Notes: generated from the letters alone by a model not told the origin. A stretch of 43,330 bases of DNA from DATBLQ01 sp036555325 (GCA_036555325.1 DATBLQ010000086.1:1-43330), one strand, 5' to 3'; shown: positions 14,748 to 23,502, numbered from the stretch's first letter. Numbers and translations: made by a program.

Positions 14748-17169
14748 GGGGGTCTTCCGGCCAGTCATGCTTGGGGTATCGCCCCCGCATCTGCGCCCGC
14801 ACCTCCGCATAGGACTTGCGCCAGAAACTTTCGAGGTCCTGCGTCACTGCAACCGGCCGGCCGGCCGGCGATAGCAACTCCGCCCTGATCGGCATCCTCC
14901 CCTCGGCCAACGCCGGAAGTAGCTTTTCTCCGAAGAGTTCTTGCAGCTTCACGCGCAGCACCGGTGTGTCGCCTTCGTAGTCGATGGGCACGCTCGATCC
15001 CGATGCAAGCTTGAGCCTCTCGGGCAAGAGCTTGTCGAGCCGCTGCAGCAATTGACCCGGGACGAGTGATCGTAAGGCCTTTGCAAGATCGATCCCCGCC
15101 AGATGCTGGCGGCGGGTCTTTCCCGGGAGATAAGGAGAGAGCCACCCTTCGAGGGTGGCTGCAAGTGTCTCATCCGACATCTCCGGCCAGCCTTGCGACG
15201 GCTCGAGGCGCCGCATCGCCTTCACCCGCAAGAGAAGCGATCGCGCCCCTTCGCTCCATGGCAGGCATTGGAGTCCGATGTCCCGTATGCCCTCGATCAG
15301 CGCTGCCGCCACCTGGCCGGGATCGGCATCCTTGAGTTTCCGCTCCGCCAGGACGAGCGCGCCGAACCGCCGCTCCTCTCTCGCGCTGACCGACTGGGTC
15401 TCCCTGTCCCAGCTGACAGATTGCACCGTCTCGATGCGGTCGCCGAATTGTCTTTCGATGATGGCGAGGCTGATGGGAGCGGCGAGGAATATTCGGGCGT
15501 TGGCCGCATGTCCGTCGGTTGTCGCCACCGCGAGAAATTTTTCCCCCGCCAGCCGGTCGGTTTCGGAAAGGACAGCTCCCCCGCCATTTGCCAGCCGAAA
15601 CGAGCCGCGCTTGTCGCGCGCCTTGGCGATGCGGTCGGCGTAAGCGAGCGCGAGCAGGCCACCTGCGTCTCCTTCAGTCTCGGTTTCGCCGATTTTCGCG
15701 AGTCCCCTGATTTGTTTGGCCGCCAGCCGCACCCTTGCGCAAGAAGGATCGTTCCTTCTCATAAGTTCCAGCCTGCTGCCGAGGCTGGCGTCGTCCTTTC
15801 CTCCCAGGAAATCGCGCTCCTGCAAAAGTGCTGCGATGTTGGCCGCAAGCCATCCTTGGCCGATCTTTCCTCCCTCGATGACCATATGCGCAAGTCTGGG
15901 ATGCAGCGGCAGTGTTGCCATCCTTTTCCCGTGCTCGGTGATTTGCCCGCTTGCGTCGACTGCTTTCAAAAGTCGCAGAACGTCTCTTGCCTGTGCCAGC
16001 GCCCCCGCCGGCGGCCGCTGCAAGAGCCTCAAGCCGGATGGATCGCCGATGCCCCAGGAAGCAAGCTCGAGCACGAAAGGCGCAAGGTCCGCCTGTAGGA
16101 TTTCCGGCGTGTCGTGAGCCTGAAGCGATCGGTTTTCCTCCTCCGGCCACAGCCTGTAATGGACGCCTGGTCCCATGCGCCCGGCGCGCCCGCGGCGCTG
16201 CTCGGCCGCCGATGCCGAAACTCTCACGGTTTCAAGTTTTGTCATCCCCGATCCGGGGTCGAACCGCGGCACTCTCTTGAAGCCGCCATCGATGACGATG
16301 CCGACTCCTTCGATCGTCAGGCTCGTTTCCGCAATCGTCGTGGCGAGGACAATCTTGCGTCGGTGAGGTGGTGAAGGTGCGATCGCTCGTGCCTGCTCGC
16401 GAATGTCGAGCGATCCATAAAGCGGCAGTATGTCAATCGCGCTATCGAGCGCTAACCGCTGCAGCGCCTGTTCGGCGCGCCGGATTTCAGCTTCTCCGGG
16501 CAGGAACGCCAGTATGCTCCCCTGGTGCCGCCCAAGCGCCACTCTCGCGGCATCCGCCACATCGAGTGCCACCGATTGTCGGGTCGTGCGGTCGAGATAA
16601 CGCGTTTCAACCGGGTAAAGCTTGCCGGCCGCGGCGATCACCGGAGCATCGCCAAGGAGACGCGCCACGGGTTGCGCTTCGATCGTTGCCGACATGACGA
16701 GAATGCGCAAGCCGGGTTTGAACGCCTCCTGAGCTTCAAGAGCGAGCGCCAGTCCCAGATCTGCCTCGAGGTTTCGTTCATGGAATTCATCGAAAATGAT
16801 GAGTCCCACGGTTTCAAGTGCGGGATCGCCCTTGAGCCTGTGGATGAATAGTCCCTCGGTTACGATTTCAATTCTCGTTGCGCGTGAAACCCGTGAGTCG
16901 AACCGCACGCTGTAGCCGACCGTCTGCCCCACCTCCTCCTTAAGAAGCTGCGCCATGTAGTGCGCGGCAGCGCGCGCAGCGATGCGCCGCGGCTCGAGCA
17001 TGATGATTTTCTGTTGGCCGAGCCAGGGTGCATTGAGCAGCGAAAGCGGCACCCGGGTTGTTTTGCCCGCTGCCGGTTGCGCCACAAGCACGGCGTTGCT
17101 GCGGGCAAGAAGCGCTGCCTTCACCTGCGGCAGCACATCGTCGATAGGCAGGGGTGCCGGGTCTGTCAT
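14710..17169 (-). CDS. hrpB: ATP-dependent helicase HrpB
   Basis: DEAH-box superfamily 2 helicase of the HrpB family, which probably acts on RNA; its cellular role is poorly known. The 819-residue product from 17169 has the family's usual length. Motifs in order: Walker A AQPAAGKTTRVP (motif I), LEPRRIAARAAA (Ia), IFDEFHERNLEADL (II, DEFH), LVMSATIEAQPV (III), ATTIAETSLTIEGVGIVID (V) and QRRGRAGRMGPGVHYRLW (VI), then the HA2-like region and the HrpB C-terminal domain ending GRYPKHDWPEDPLTA. The frame is open a further 57 codons upstream, but AAGG seven bases before 17169 and family length support the later start. It is divergent from zwf and convergent with prmB. Confidence 0.93.
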   Translation of the reverse strand: MTDPAPLPIDDVLPQVKAALLARSNAVLVAQPAAGKTTRVPLSLLNAPWLGQQKIIMLEPRRIAARAAAHYMAQLLKEEVGQTVGYSVRFDSRVSRATRIEIVTEGLFIHRLKGDPALETVGLIIFDEFHERNLEADLGLALALEAQEAFKPGLRILVMSATIEAQPVARLLGDAPVIAAAGKLYPVETRYLDRTTRQSVALDVADAARVALGRHQGSILAFLPGEAEIRRAEQALQRLALDSAIDILPLYGSLDIREQARAIAPSPPHRRKIVLATTIAETSLTIEGVGIVIDGGFKRVPRFDPGSGMTKLETVRVSASAAEQRRGRAGRMGPGVHYRLWPEEENRSLQAHDTPEILQADLAPFVLELASWGIGDPSGLRLLQRPPAGALAQARDVLRLLKAVDASGQITEHGKRMATLPLHPRLAHMVIEGGKIGQGWLAANIAALLQERDFLGGKDDASLGSRLELMRRNDPSCARVRLAAKQIRGLAKIGETETEGDAGGLLALAYADRIAKARDKRGSFRLANGGGAVLSETDRLAGEKFLAVATTDGHAANARIFLAAPISLAIIERQFGDRIETVQSVSWDRETQSVSAREERRFGALVLAERKLKDADPGQVAAALIEGIRDIGLQCLPWSEGARSLLLRVKAMRRLEPSQGWPEMSDETLAATLEGWLSPYLPGKTRRQHLAGIDLAKALRSLVPGQLLQRLDKLLPERLKLASGSSVPIDYEGDTPVLRVKLQELFGEKLLPALAEGRMPIRAELLSPAGRPVAVTQDLESFWRKSYAEVRAQMRGRYPKHDWPEDPLTASPSRGRTRR

Positions 17170-17257
17170 CTCAACCTTCTGCATGGCCGATTGATCTGGC
17201 CTACCGCAACCGCCTGTGTTAGGAGCCGAATATATATCAAAACCGCCCAGGGGATCG

Positions 17258-18733
17258 ATGAGCGCCCAGATAATACCGGTTCCCCCGTTTGACCTCGTGG
17301 TTTTTGGCGGCACCGGCGATCTTTCGATGCGCAAACTCATGCCGGCGCTCTACTATCGCGACCACGACGGGCAGCTTCCGAACGATGCGCGTATCATCGG
17401 CCTGTCCCGCCAGCAGCTCGACGACGACGCATATCGATCGTGGGTTGATGCTGCACTGAAGAGTTATGTCGCCTCTCCCGATCGCGATCCGCAGGTGATG
17501 AAGCGGTTTCTCTCGCGCCTTTTCCATGTACAGCTCGACATCGCCGGCGACGGCGGCTGGACCGTCCTCCACCGGCTGCTTAAGCCATTTGCAGACAGGA
17601 TACGGGTTTTCTATCTCGCAACCGCCCCTGAGCTCTTCGGCAAGGCCGCACGGCGGCTTGAGGCCGAGGCTTTGGTAACCCCGGAAAGCCGCGTCGTGCT
17701 CGAAAAACCCATCGGTAAGGACCTTGCCAGCGCCAAGACGATCAACGACGAGGTTGGCAGCGTCTTTGCGGAACGCCAAATCTTCCGCATCGATCATTAC
17801 CTCGGCAAGGAGACCGTGCAGAACTTGATGGCGCTGAGGTTCGCCAATTCGCTGTTCGAACCGGTTTGGAACTACGGTGAGATCGATTATGTTCAGATAA
17901 CTGTCGCCGAGACTGTCGGAGTCGAGGGCCGCGCTGCCTACTATGATGCCACGGGCGCGCTGCGCGACATGGTCCAGAACCACATGGTTCAGCTTCTCTG
18001 CCTCACCGCCATCGAGCCTCCGCAGTCTTTCTCCCCCGACGCGCTGCGCGATGAGAAAATAAAGGTCCTGCACGGACTGAGGCCGATCAGCGGTGCCGAT
18101 GTGCGCCTGAACGTTGTCCGCGGTCAATATGCTGCGGGCGCCATCAACGGCACAGTGGTGAAAAGTTTCGCCGAGGAGATCGCAAAGCCCACGCAAACCG
18201 AAAGTTTTGTGGCGCTCAAGGCCTACATCGACAATTGGCGTTGGGCCGGGGTTCCTTTCTATCTGCGCACCGGCAAGAGATTGCCGCGTCGGGTGTCGAT
18301 AATTGTCGTGCAGTTTCGGCGCATTCCCCATTCTATCTTCGGTCGCGATGCCGGGGTGATCGAGCCGAACCGGCTGGTCTTGCGCCTTCAGCCCGACGAG
18401 GGTGTAACTTTGCAGCTCATGAGCAAGGATCCAGGTCCAGGCGGCATGCGGCTGAAGACCACCCCCCTTGATCTCTCCTACGCGGATGCCTTCAAGACAC
18501 GCTGGCCTGAAGCCTACGAGCGCTTGATACTCGATGTCGTGCGCGGTAATGCAACCCTGTTCATGCGGCGCGACGAAGTTGAGGCAGCCTGGGCCTGGAT
18601 TGAGCCCATCGTGAACGAGTGGCAAAAATCCGATGTGCCGGTGCATCCCTATCCTGCCGGAACATGGGGCCCGTCTGCGGCGGTCGCATTGATTGCGCGC
18701 AATGAGCGCAGCTGGGTGGACCCGGAAGAATGA
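17258..18733 (+). CDS. zwf: Glucose-6-phosphate 1-dehydrogenase
   Basis: Oxidises glucose 6-phosphate to 6-phosphogluconolactone, entering the Entner–Doudoroff and oxidative pentose phosphate routes. The 491-residue product has the NADP-binding motif FGGTGDLSMRKLMPALY near residue 15 and the active-site motif RIDHYLGKETVQNL near 182, with the catalytic His downstream near MVQNHMVQLLCL. AGGGG lies five bases before ATG 17258; an upstream ATG at 17216 has no such site and sits in the divergent hrpB leader. The next gene, pgl, overlaps the zwf stop by four bases. It heads zwf–pgl–glk–eda. Identity is secure. Confidence 0.96.
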   Translation: MSAQIIPVPPFDLVVFGGTGDLSMRKLMPALYYRDHDGQLPNDARIIGLSRQQLDDDAYRSWVDAALKSYVASPDRDPQVMKRFLSRLFHVQLDIAGDGGWTVLHRLLKPFADRIRVFYLATAPELFGKAARRLEAEALVTPESRVVLEKPIGKDLASAKTINDEVGSVFAERQIFRIDHYLGKETVQNLMALRFANSLFEPVWNYGEIDYVQITVAETVGVEGRAAYYDATGALRDMVQNHMVQLLCLTAIEPPQSFSPDALRDEKIKVLHGLRPISGADVRLNVVRGQYAAGAINGTVVKSFAEEIAKPTQTESFVALKAYIDNWRWAGVPFYLRTGKRLPRRVSIIVVQFRRIPHSIFGRDAGVIEPNRLVLRLQPDEGVTLQLMSKDPGPGGMRLKTTPLDLSYADAFKTRWPEAYERLILDVVRGNATLFMRRDEVEAAWAWIEPIVNEWQKSDVPVHPYPAGTWGPSAAVALIARNERSWVDPEE

Positions 18734-19416
18734 GACATGACCTTGCCTTCGAAACCCAGGATGGGATGGCGGAAGCTCTCGCTGGTGCCATTGCGGCCGC
18801 GCTGTCGCAGGACATAGCCGAGAAAGGTTCAGCAAGCTTGATCGTTTCCGGCGGGCGCACGCCGCGTCGCATGTTCGAAAGGCTTTCGAGAAAAGCCTTG
18901 CCCTGGAACAAGGTCAAGATTTCCCTCGCCGATGAGCGCTTGGTCCCGGCCACCGACCCGTCTTCGAACGAGCGGCTGGTACGTGACCATCTGCTGCAGA
19001 ACGAGGCTCAGTCCGCAGTGTTCATTCCCCTCTGGCAAGGCGAGGGCGACCCCGTTGAAAGCGCCGTTGAGGCGATTTCCGCCATGGACCGTGCCTTCGC
19101 CATGGTCGTTTTGGGAATGGGCGAAGATGGCCATTTCGCTTCGCTCTTCCCCGGCATGCCGGGCTTGAGCCGGGCGCTTGAGCCATATTTCAATTCCCTC
19201 GCCGTGTTCGTTCCAGCCCAGGCCGGCCTTACGCCGCGCGTGTCGCTGACCCTTGCGACGCTTCTCGATACCAAGGCGCTCGCCATTTCCTTTGAGGGCG
19301 AGATGAAGCGTCGCGTCTTGGAACGGGCGCTCGCGCCCGGCCCGGTTGAAGAGCTGCCGGTCCGTGCGCTATTCAACCAGGATAGGGCGCCAGTCGATGT
19401 TTACTGGTCGCCCTGA
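18730..19416 (+). CDS. pgl: 6-phosphogluconolactonase
   Basis: Hydrolyses 6-phosphogluconolactone to 6-phosphogluconate. The 228-residue product is the DevB/NagB-like type. Motifs include SLIVSGGRTPRRMFERLS near residue 37, LADERLVPATDPSSNERLVRDHLL near 64, and VVLGMGEDGHFASLFPGMPG near 123, which contain the phosphate-binding and catalytic residues of the family. The start overlaps the zwf stop (ATGA), so it should be translationally coupled to the enzyme that makes its substrate. Identity is secure. Confidence 0.94.
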   Translation: MRHDLAFETQDGMAEALAGAIAAALSQDIAEKGSASLIVSGGRTPRRMFERLSRKALPWNKVKISLADERLVPATDPSSNERLVRDHLLQNEAQSAVFIPLWQGEGDPVESAVEAISAMDRAFAMVVLGMGEDGHFASLFPGMPGLSRALEPYFNSLAVFVPAQAGLTPRVSLTLATLLDTKALAISFEGEMKRRVLERALAPGPVEELPVRALFNQDRAPVDVYWSP

Positions 19417-19471
19417 ACCGCCATCGAACCCCGACGATGCGTCCCGCCAGCCAGCTTGAACCGATCTAGTC

Positions 19472-20455
19472 ATGGAGCGAGCCTATCCCATTCTGGTCGC
19501 AGACATTGGCGGAACAAATGCCAGGTTTGGGCTTGTGCATGGCAAAGGCGAAAGCCCGACCGACATAAAAAAACTGGCTGGAGACGACTATCCCTCCCTT
19601 CACGCTGCTTTGGGAAGTTATCTCGCCTCCATTGAACCCTCCAAACCGCACCGCGGCTGCATCGCCGTCGCCGGCCCTGTCGAGCCCGGGAAATTCATCC
19701 TCACCAATCGGACCCGGTGGAACACCACCTTGTCCTCCCTCAAGGCCGCATACCGCTTGGATGTGTTGGATGTGATCAACGATTTCCAGGCGCTCGCGGC
19801 TGCCTTGCCGTCCCTTGCCCCCGATGAACTCTGGCCGATCGGCAAGCCGACAACGGGTCTCCCCGGCGGAACCTTGGCCGTCGTCGGCCCAGGCACCGGC
19901 TTGGGCGTCGGCGCCGCGGTGAAAACCGGGCTGAGTTGGCAGGCCATACCGGGCGAAGGCGGTCACGTCGAACTTGCCAACCCCAATCCGCGCGCGCGCG
20001 CCGCCATCGACCACGTCGCGAAAAGTCTCGGCCGTGTATCGGCCGAGCGATTCCTGTCTGGCCCTGGCCTTGAGCTCCTGCACGCCACCTTGGGAAAGAT
20101 TGACGGGGTGTCCCGCGAGCCTCTCGATGCCGCTGCCATCCAGCTCAGCGCTTCGGGCGGCAATGCCGACGCCCTCGACACGATTGCAGTTTTCCTGACG
20201 CTGCTCGCCGGTTTCGCCGGCGATGTGGGTCTCATGTTTGGCGCCAGGGGCGGTGTTTTCCTGGCCGGTGGGGTGGCGGCGCAGCTCAAGAAATTCATCC
20301 GGCCGGAAATTTTCCGCCGCGACTTCGAGAACAAGGGCCGCCTTCAGCCGTTCATGGCGGCCATACCGACCTTTCTGATCGCCAGCGAGACCCTGGCTTT
20401 GCGCGGCTGTGCCGCCCATCTCGATGCGATGCTTGAAGAAGAGCCGAGGCGCTGA
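19472..20455 (+). CDS. glk: Glucokinase
   Basis: ATP-dependent phosphorylation of glucose, giving the substrate for Zwf. The 327-residue protein is of the bacterial Glk (Pfam Glucokinase) type: phosphate-1 motif VADIGGTNARFGLV at residues 8–21, VINDFQALAAALPSL with its catalytic Asp near 105, phosphate-2 VVGPGTGLGVGA near 137, GEGGHVEL near 162 and ARGGVFLAGGVAAQL near 267. It begins 55 bases after pgl and its stop abuts the eda start (TGATG). Placing glk inside the Entner–Doudoroff block suggests free glucose is imported and phosphorylated in the cytoplasm. No obvious ribosome-binding site is visible. Confidence 0.94.
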   Translation: MERAYPILVADIGGTNARFGLVHGKGESPTDIKKLAGDDYPSLHAALGSYLASIEPSKPHRGCIAVAGPVEPGKFILTNRTRWNTTLSSLKAAYRLDVLDVINDFQALAAALPSLAPDELWPIGKPTTGLPGGTLAVVGPGTGLGVGAAVKTGLSWQAIPGEGGHVELANPNPRARAAIDHVAKSLGRVSAERFLSGPGLELLHATLGKIDGVSREPLDAAAIQLSASGGNADALDTIAVFLTLLAGFAGDVGLMFGARGGVFLAGGVAAQLKKFIRPEIFRRDFENKGRLQPFMAAIPTFLIASETLALRGCAAHLDAMLEEEPRR

Positions 20456-21096
20456 TGACAGGAAAACAGCAGGATCTGGAGAAACTCTTGAAGCTTTCTC
20501 CCATCGTCGCAGTCCTTCAGATCGACGAAGTTGCATCCGCTGTGCCGCTGGCTCGCGCTCTGGTGAAAGGCGGTGTCAGGCTCATCGAGGTCACCTTGCG
20601 CACGCCTTCGGCAGCGCATGCGATATCTGCAATCATGGGCGACGTTGAAGAGGCCATCGTCGGTGGAGGTACAATTCTCTCCCCCCGCCAGTTCGCCGAA
20701 GTGCAAAAGCTCGGCTGCCGTTTCGCCGTAAGTCCGGGCTCAACCCCCGATCTTATCGAAGCCGCCTCGAGAGCGTCCTGCCCCTGGCTTCCGGGAGCTG
20801 CCACGGTGAGCGAGATGCTGCGGCTTCTCGAGCATGGTTTTGCCCTGCAGAAATTTTTTCCCGCCGAAGCGGCAGGCGGCGTTGCCTATCTCAAGTCCTT
20901 GGCGACCGTCTTGAGCGCTCTTCGCTTCTGTCCCACGGGCGGCATCGATGAAAGCAATGCCGCAAGCTACCTAAGGCTTCCCAACGTGCTCTGCGTCGGC
21001 GGCTCGTGGATTGCGCCGCGGGATCTGGTGAGTTCCGGACGCTGGGACGAAATCTCTGCCCGCGCCGCTAGCGCAGTACAAGCCCATCGAGGATGA
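20455..21096 (+). CDS. eda: 2-dehydro-3-deoxy-phosphogluconate (KDPG) aldolase
   Basis: Class I aldolase splitting KDPG into pyruvate and glyceraldehyde 3-phosphate, the last step of the Entner–Doudoroff pathway. The 213-residue product has the catalytic Glu in VRLIEVTLRTPSA near residue 46, VGGGTILSPRQFAEV near 70, and the Schiff-base Lys in LQKFFPAEAAGG near 138, followed by FCPTGGIDESNAASYL. It starts on the glk stop codon (TGATG). The last 29 bases overlap the convergent rutR-like gene. The dehydratase edd, needed to make KDPG, is not in the window. Confidence 0.94.
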   Translation: MTGKQQDLEKLLKLSPIVAVLQIDEVASAVPLARALVKGGVRLIEVTLRTPSAAHAISAIMGDVEEAIVGGGTILSPRQFAEVQKLGCRFAVSPGSTPDLIEAASRASCPWLPGAATVSEMLRLLEHGFALQKFFPAEAAGGVAYLKSLATVLSALRFCPTGGIDESNAASYLRLPNVLCVGGSWIAPRDLVSSGRWDEISARAASAVQAHRG

Positions 21097-21694
21097 TGCG
21101 CTTCACAGCGAGCTTGGTCGCCTCGAAGAACTCATCGTCCGCCAGCGTCTTGCCGGTGAGTGTTTGGATCTGGGCGTCGAAATCGGCATAGTGCTGTGTG
21201 GCGGCCCAGATGGCGAACAGAAGGTGATAGGGATCGATATTCGCCAGGCGCCCTTCCGCTATCCATTTTCTGATCGTCGCTTTTTTTGTTTCGATGAGGC
21301 TTGCAAGTTCCGTGCTCAACACCCGCGATAGATGCGGTGCACCCTGCATGATTTCGATGGCGAACAGCCTTGACGCAGCGGGGTGGCCGCGCGAATAGGC
21401 AAGCTTCTGATCGATGTAGTGGCCAAGCGCCTCGCGCGGTGATCGCGCCGGATCGAGTTCGCGGAGCGGTTTGAGCCACATGTCGAGGGTTCGTGTCAAA
21501 ACCGCGCGGTAAAGTTCCTCCTTGGTGCGGAAGTAATAGAGCAGGTTCGGCTTCGACATGTCTGCCGTTTCCGCGATCTGGTCGATGCGCGCCCCCGAAT
21601 ATCCGTGCCGGGCGAACACGGCGAGTCCGGCATCGAGAATGCGCTCGACATTCACCTCTCCGATGCGCGACTTGGGCTTCTTCAGTGCAGTCAT
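21068..21694 (-). CDS. rutR: TetR-family pyrimidine utilisation regulator RutR
   Basis: TetR-type repressor; RutR binds uracil (thymine in some work) and then releases DNA. The 208-residue product has an N-terminal helix-turn-helix (about residues 15–62, with IDQIAETADMSKPNLLYYF). Its C-terminal ligand domain is close to E. coli RutR: HPAASRLFAIEIMQGAPHL, IRKWIAEGRLANIDPYHLLFAIWAATQHYADFDAQIQTLTGKTL. Three things agree: sequence type, divergent pyrimidine catabolic genes, and a RutR operator 16 bases from its start. Its 3' end overlaps eda by 29 bases. Confidence 0.92.
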   Translation of the reverse strand: MTALKKPKSRIGEVNVERILDAGLAVFARHGYSGARIDQIAETADMSKPNLLYYFRTKEELYRAVLTRTLDMWLKPLRELDPARSPREALGHYIDQKLAYSRGHPAASRLFAIEIMQGAPHLSRVLSTELASLIETKKATIRKWIAEGRLANIDPYHLLFAIWAATQHYADFDAQIQTLTGKTLADDEFFEATKLAVKRIILDGLVLR

Positions 21695-21709
21695 GCCGGC
21701 GGGCCGAAC

Positions 21710-21725
21710 TTGACCATTTGATCAA
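21710..21725. promoter_or_regulatory. RutR operator overlapping a -35 box
   Basis: TTGACCATTTGATCAA matches 13 of the 14 fixed positions of the E. coli RutR consensus TTGACCAnnTGGTCAA. Its first six bases, TTGACC, also read as a -35 hexamer, with a possible -10 TACAAC at 21732–21737 (16-base spacer) pointing at the importer operon. RutR bound here would block that promoter and sit next to rutR's own start. Confidence 0.8.
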
Positions 21726-21763
21726 TTCAAGTACAACCTAGGCTCAAAACAAACACAAGAAAA

Positions 21764-21779
21764 GAGGGAGAGGTTTCTG
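21764..21779 (+). promoter_or_regulatory. Strong ribosome-binding site with only a CTG in range
   Basis: GAGGGAG (21764–21770) is the best Shine–Dalgarno sequence in this leader, but no ATG, GTG or TTG follows at normal spacing. The in-frame codon at 21777, seven bases on, is CTG, and the frame is open from there into the ATPase gene. The first standard start in frame is GTG 21837, with no ribosome-binding site. Confidence 0.4.
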
Positions 21780-21836
21780 CCAGCCAGGATTTCATCGTCA
21801 GTTCGCCGGGCACAGTCCGCAGCGCTCAACGGCACG

Positions 21837-22607
21837 GTGATTGCGGCCAATAACGTGTCGTTAACCTTCGCCACCGCCGACGGCCCCGTCTATGCGCTGT
21901 CCGATGTGAGCCTTTCCGTCAATGAAGGGGAATTCGTTTCCCTCATAGGCCCCTCGGGTTGCGGCAAGACCACTCTTTTGCGCATCATCGCCGACCTTCA
22001 AAAACCGTCCAGCGGTTCCATATCCGTCAACGGCCTTTCTCCCGAGCAGGCCCGGCTCGAGCGGCAGTATGGCTATGTCTTTCAGGCTCCCGCGCTCTAT
22101 CCCTGGCGCACGGTTGAACGCAACATCAGGCTGCCTTTGGAGATCATGGGCTTCTCCCGTCAAGAGCAGTCAAACCGTGTTGCCCGCAACATCGAGCTCG
22201 TGAATCTCAAGGGGTTCGAGAAAAAATATCCCTGGCAACTGTCCGGCGGCATGCAGCAGCGGGCATCCATTGCCCGCGCCTTGTCCTTCGACCCTCGACT
22301 GTTGCTGATGGACGAGCCCTTTGGCGCCCTCGACGAAATCGTGCGCGACAGCCTGAACCTTCAGCTTCTGAAACTCTGGCACGAGACGAGCAAGACTGTC
22401 GTCTTCGTGACCCACTCGATCCCGGAAGCGGTGTTTTTGTCGACTCGGATCGTCGTCATGTCGCCTAGGCCCGGCCGCATTATCGACATCATCGATTGTC
22501 GATTTCCGCGCGATCGCTCGCTCGAGATTCGCGAGACGAAAGAATTTCTCGCCGTCGCTCACCGTGTGCGCGAAGGCTTGCGGGCGGGTCACTCCTATGA
22601 CGACTGA
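21837..22607 (+). CDS. Pyrimidine-type (NitT/TauT family) ABC transporter ATPase
   Basis: Cytoplasmic ATPase of a TauB/SsuB-like importer. From GTG 21837 it has 256 residues: Walker A GPSGCGKT near residues 42–49, Q-loop YVFQAPALYPWRTVERN, signature LSGGMQQRASIARAL, Walker B LLLMDEPFGALDEI and switch histidine VTHSIPEAVFL. The true start may be the CTG at 21777, which would add 20 residues and follows a strong ribosome-binding site. It is the first gene of a six-gene unit ending in pyrimidine-degrading enzymes, behind a RutR operator, so pyrimidines or dihydropyrimidines are the likely cargo. Family-level assignment is firm; substrate is inferred. Confidence 0.87.
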   Translation: MIAANNVSLTFATADGPVYALSDVSLSVNEGEFVSLIGPSGCGKTTLLRIIADLQKPSSGSISVNGLSPEQARLERQYGYVFQAPALYPWRTVERNIRLPLEIMGFSRQEQSNRVARNIELVNLKGFEKKYPWQLSGGMQQRASIARALSFDPRLLLMDEPFGALDEIVRDSLNLQLLKLWHETSKTVVFVTHSIPEAVFLSTRIVVMSPRPGRIIDIIDCRFPRDRSLEIRETKEFLAVAHRVREGLRAGHSYDD

Positions 22608-23502
22608 AGCCCGGCTCGCTCCTGCCTCGGGCCGATTGCAAAGCCTCGTGCACGGCCGCAGCTTCCCTGTGGCCATCATTGTACTGGCGATTATCCTTAT
22701 TTGGTATCTCGCCGCGATCCGGCTCAATGCCTCGCTGATTGGCGAAGCTGCACCGGGCCTCGGTCTGCGCGATTTCATAGGCGCTACCTGGAGCCAGGAG
22801 CGGCCGCTGCTTCCGGCACCGCACCAGGTCATCGCCGAGCTGTGGAAGACGGTCGCCGAAACCAGCATCACCTCGAAACGAAGCCTCCTCTATCATTCCT
22901 GGGTAACCGTATCGTCGGCCCTTCTTGGATTTGTCTTCGGCTCGCTTTTGGGCATCCTGCTGGCTGTTGCCATTGTCCATGTGAAATCGCTGGAGAAGAG
23001 CCTGCTGCCCTGGATCATCGCGTCCCAGACGGTACCCATTCTGGCCGTGGCGCCGATTATTATCGTTGCGCTGGGGTCGCTCGGCCTTGTCGGTCTGGTT
23101 CCCAAGTCGATTATCTCTGCCTACCTGTGCTTTTTCCCCGTCACCATCGGCATGGTCAAAGGCCTGACCTCGCCCGATCCCATTGAGCTCGACTTGATGC
23201 GGACCTATAGCGCCGACCTCTGGCAGACGCTGTGGAAGCTCAGATGGCCGGCTGCCCTTCCTTTTCTCTTCGCCAGCTTCAAGGTTGCCATAGCGATCTC
23301 CCTCGTGGGTGCGATCGTCGGTGAATTGCCGACCGGCGCACAGGCAGGCCTCGGAGCGAGGCTGCTTGTCGGGTCCTACTACGGTCAGACGGTGCAGATT
23401 TGGGCCGCATTGGTCGCTGCCGCCACTGTCGCCGCGGCCATGGTGTCTTTGGTCGGCCTCGCCGAGCGGCTCACTCTGAGCGAGATGGGGGTGAAGCCAT
23501 GA
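22597..23502 (+). CDS. Pyrimidine-type ABC transporter permease 1
   Basis: Inner-membrane permease of the BPD_transp_1 family (TauC/SsuC-like), 301 residues with about six hydrophobic segments. The cytoplasmic EAA-type loop that contacts the ATPase lies at about residues 205–235 (DLMRTYSADLWQTLWKLRWP). The ATG at 22597 overlaps the ATPase end by 11 bases. A second, different permease gene follows directly, so the channel is probably a heterodimer, unlike the homodimer usual for this family. The hydrophobic N-terminal segment is followed by an unusual stretch (about residues 45–80) before the transport domain. The substrate comes only from context. Confidence 0.88.
   Translation: MTTEARLAPASGRLQSLVHGRSFPVAIIVLAIILIWYLAAIRLNASLIGEAAPGLGLRDFIGATWSQERPLLPAPHQVIAELWKTVAETSITSKRSLLYHSWVTVSSALLGFVFGSLLGILLAVAIVHVKSLEKSLLPWIIASQTVPILAVAPIIIVALGSLGLVGLVPKSIISAYLCFFPVTIGMVKGLTSPDPIELDLMRTYSADLWQTLWKLRWPAALPFLFASFKVAIAISLVGAIVGELPTGAQAGLGARLLVGSYYGQTVQIWAALVAAATVAAAMVSLVGLAERLTLSEMGVKP

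Noticed and set aside
17170..17340. N-terminal extension of HrpB by 57 residues
   Set aside because: The extension would overlap the zwf start, has no ribosome-binding site and exceeds the usual HrpB length; ATG 17169 has AAGG at good spacing.
17237..18835. Open frame of 532 codons opposite zwf
   Set aside because: Antisense shadow of a clearly functional zwf; no ribosome-binding site or recognisable motif.
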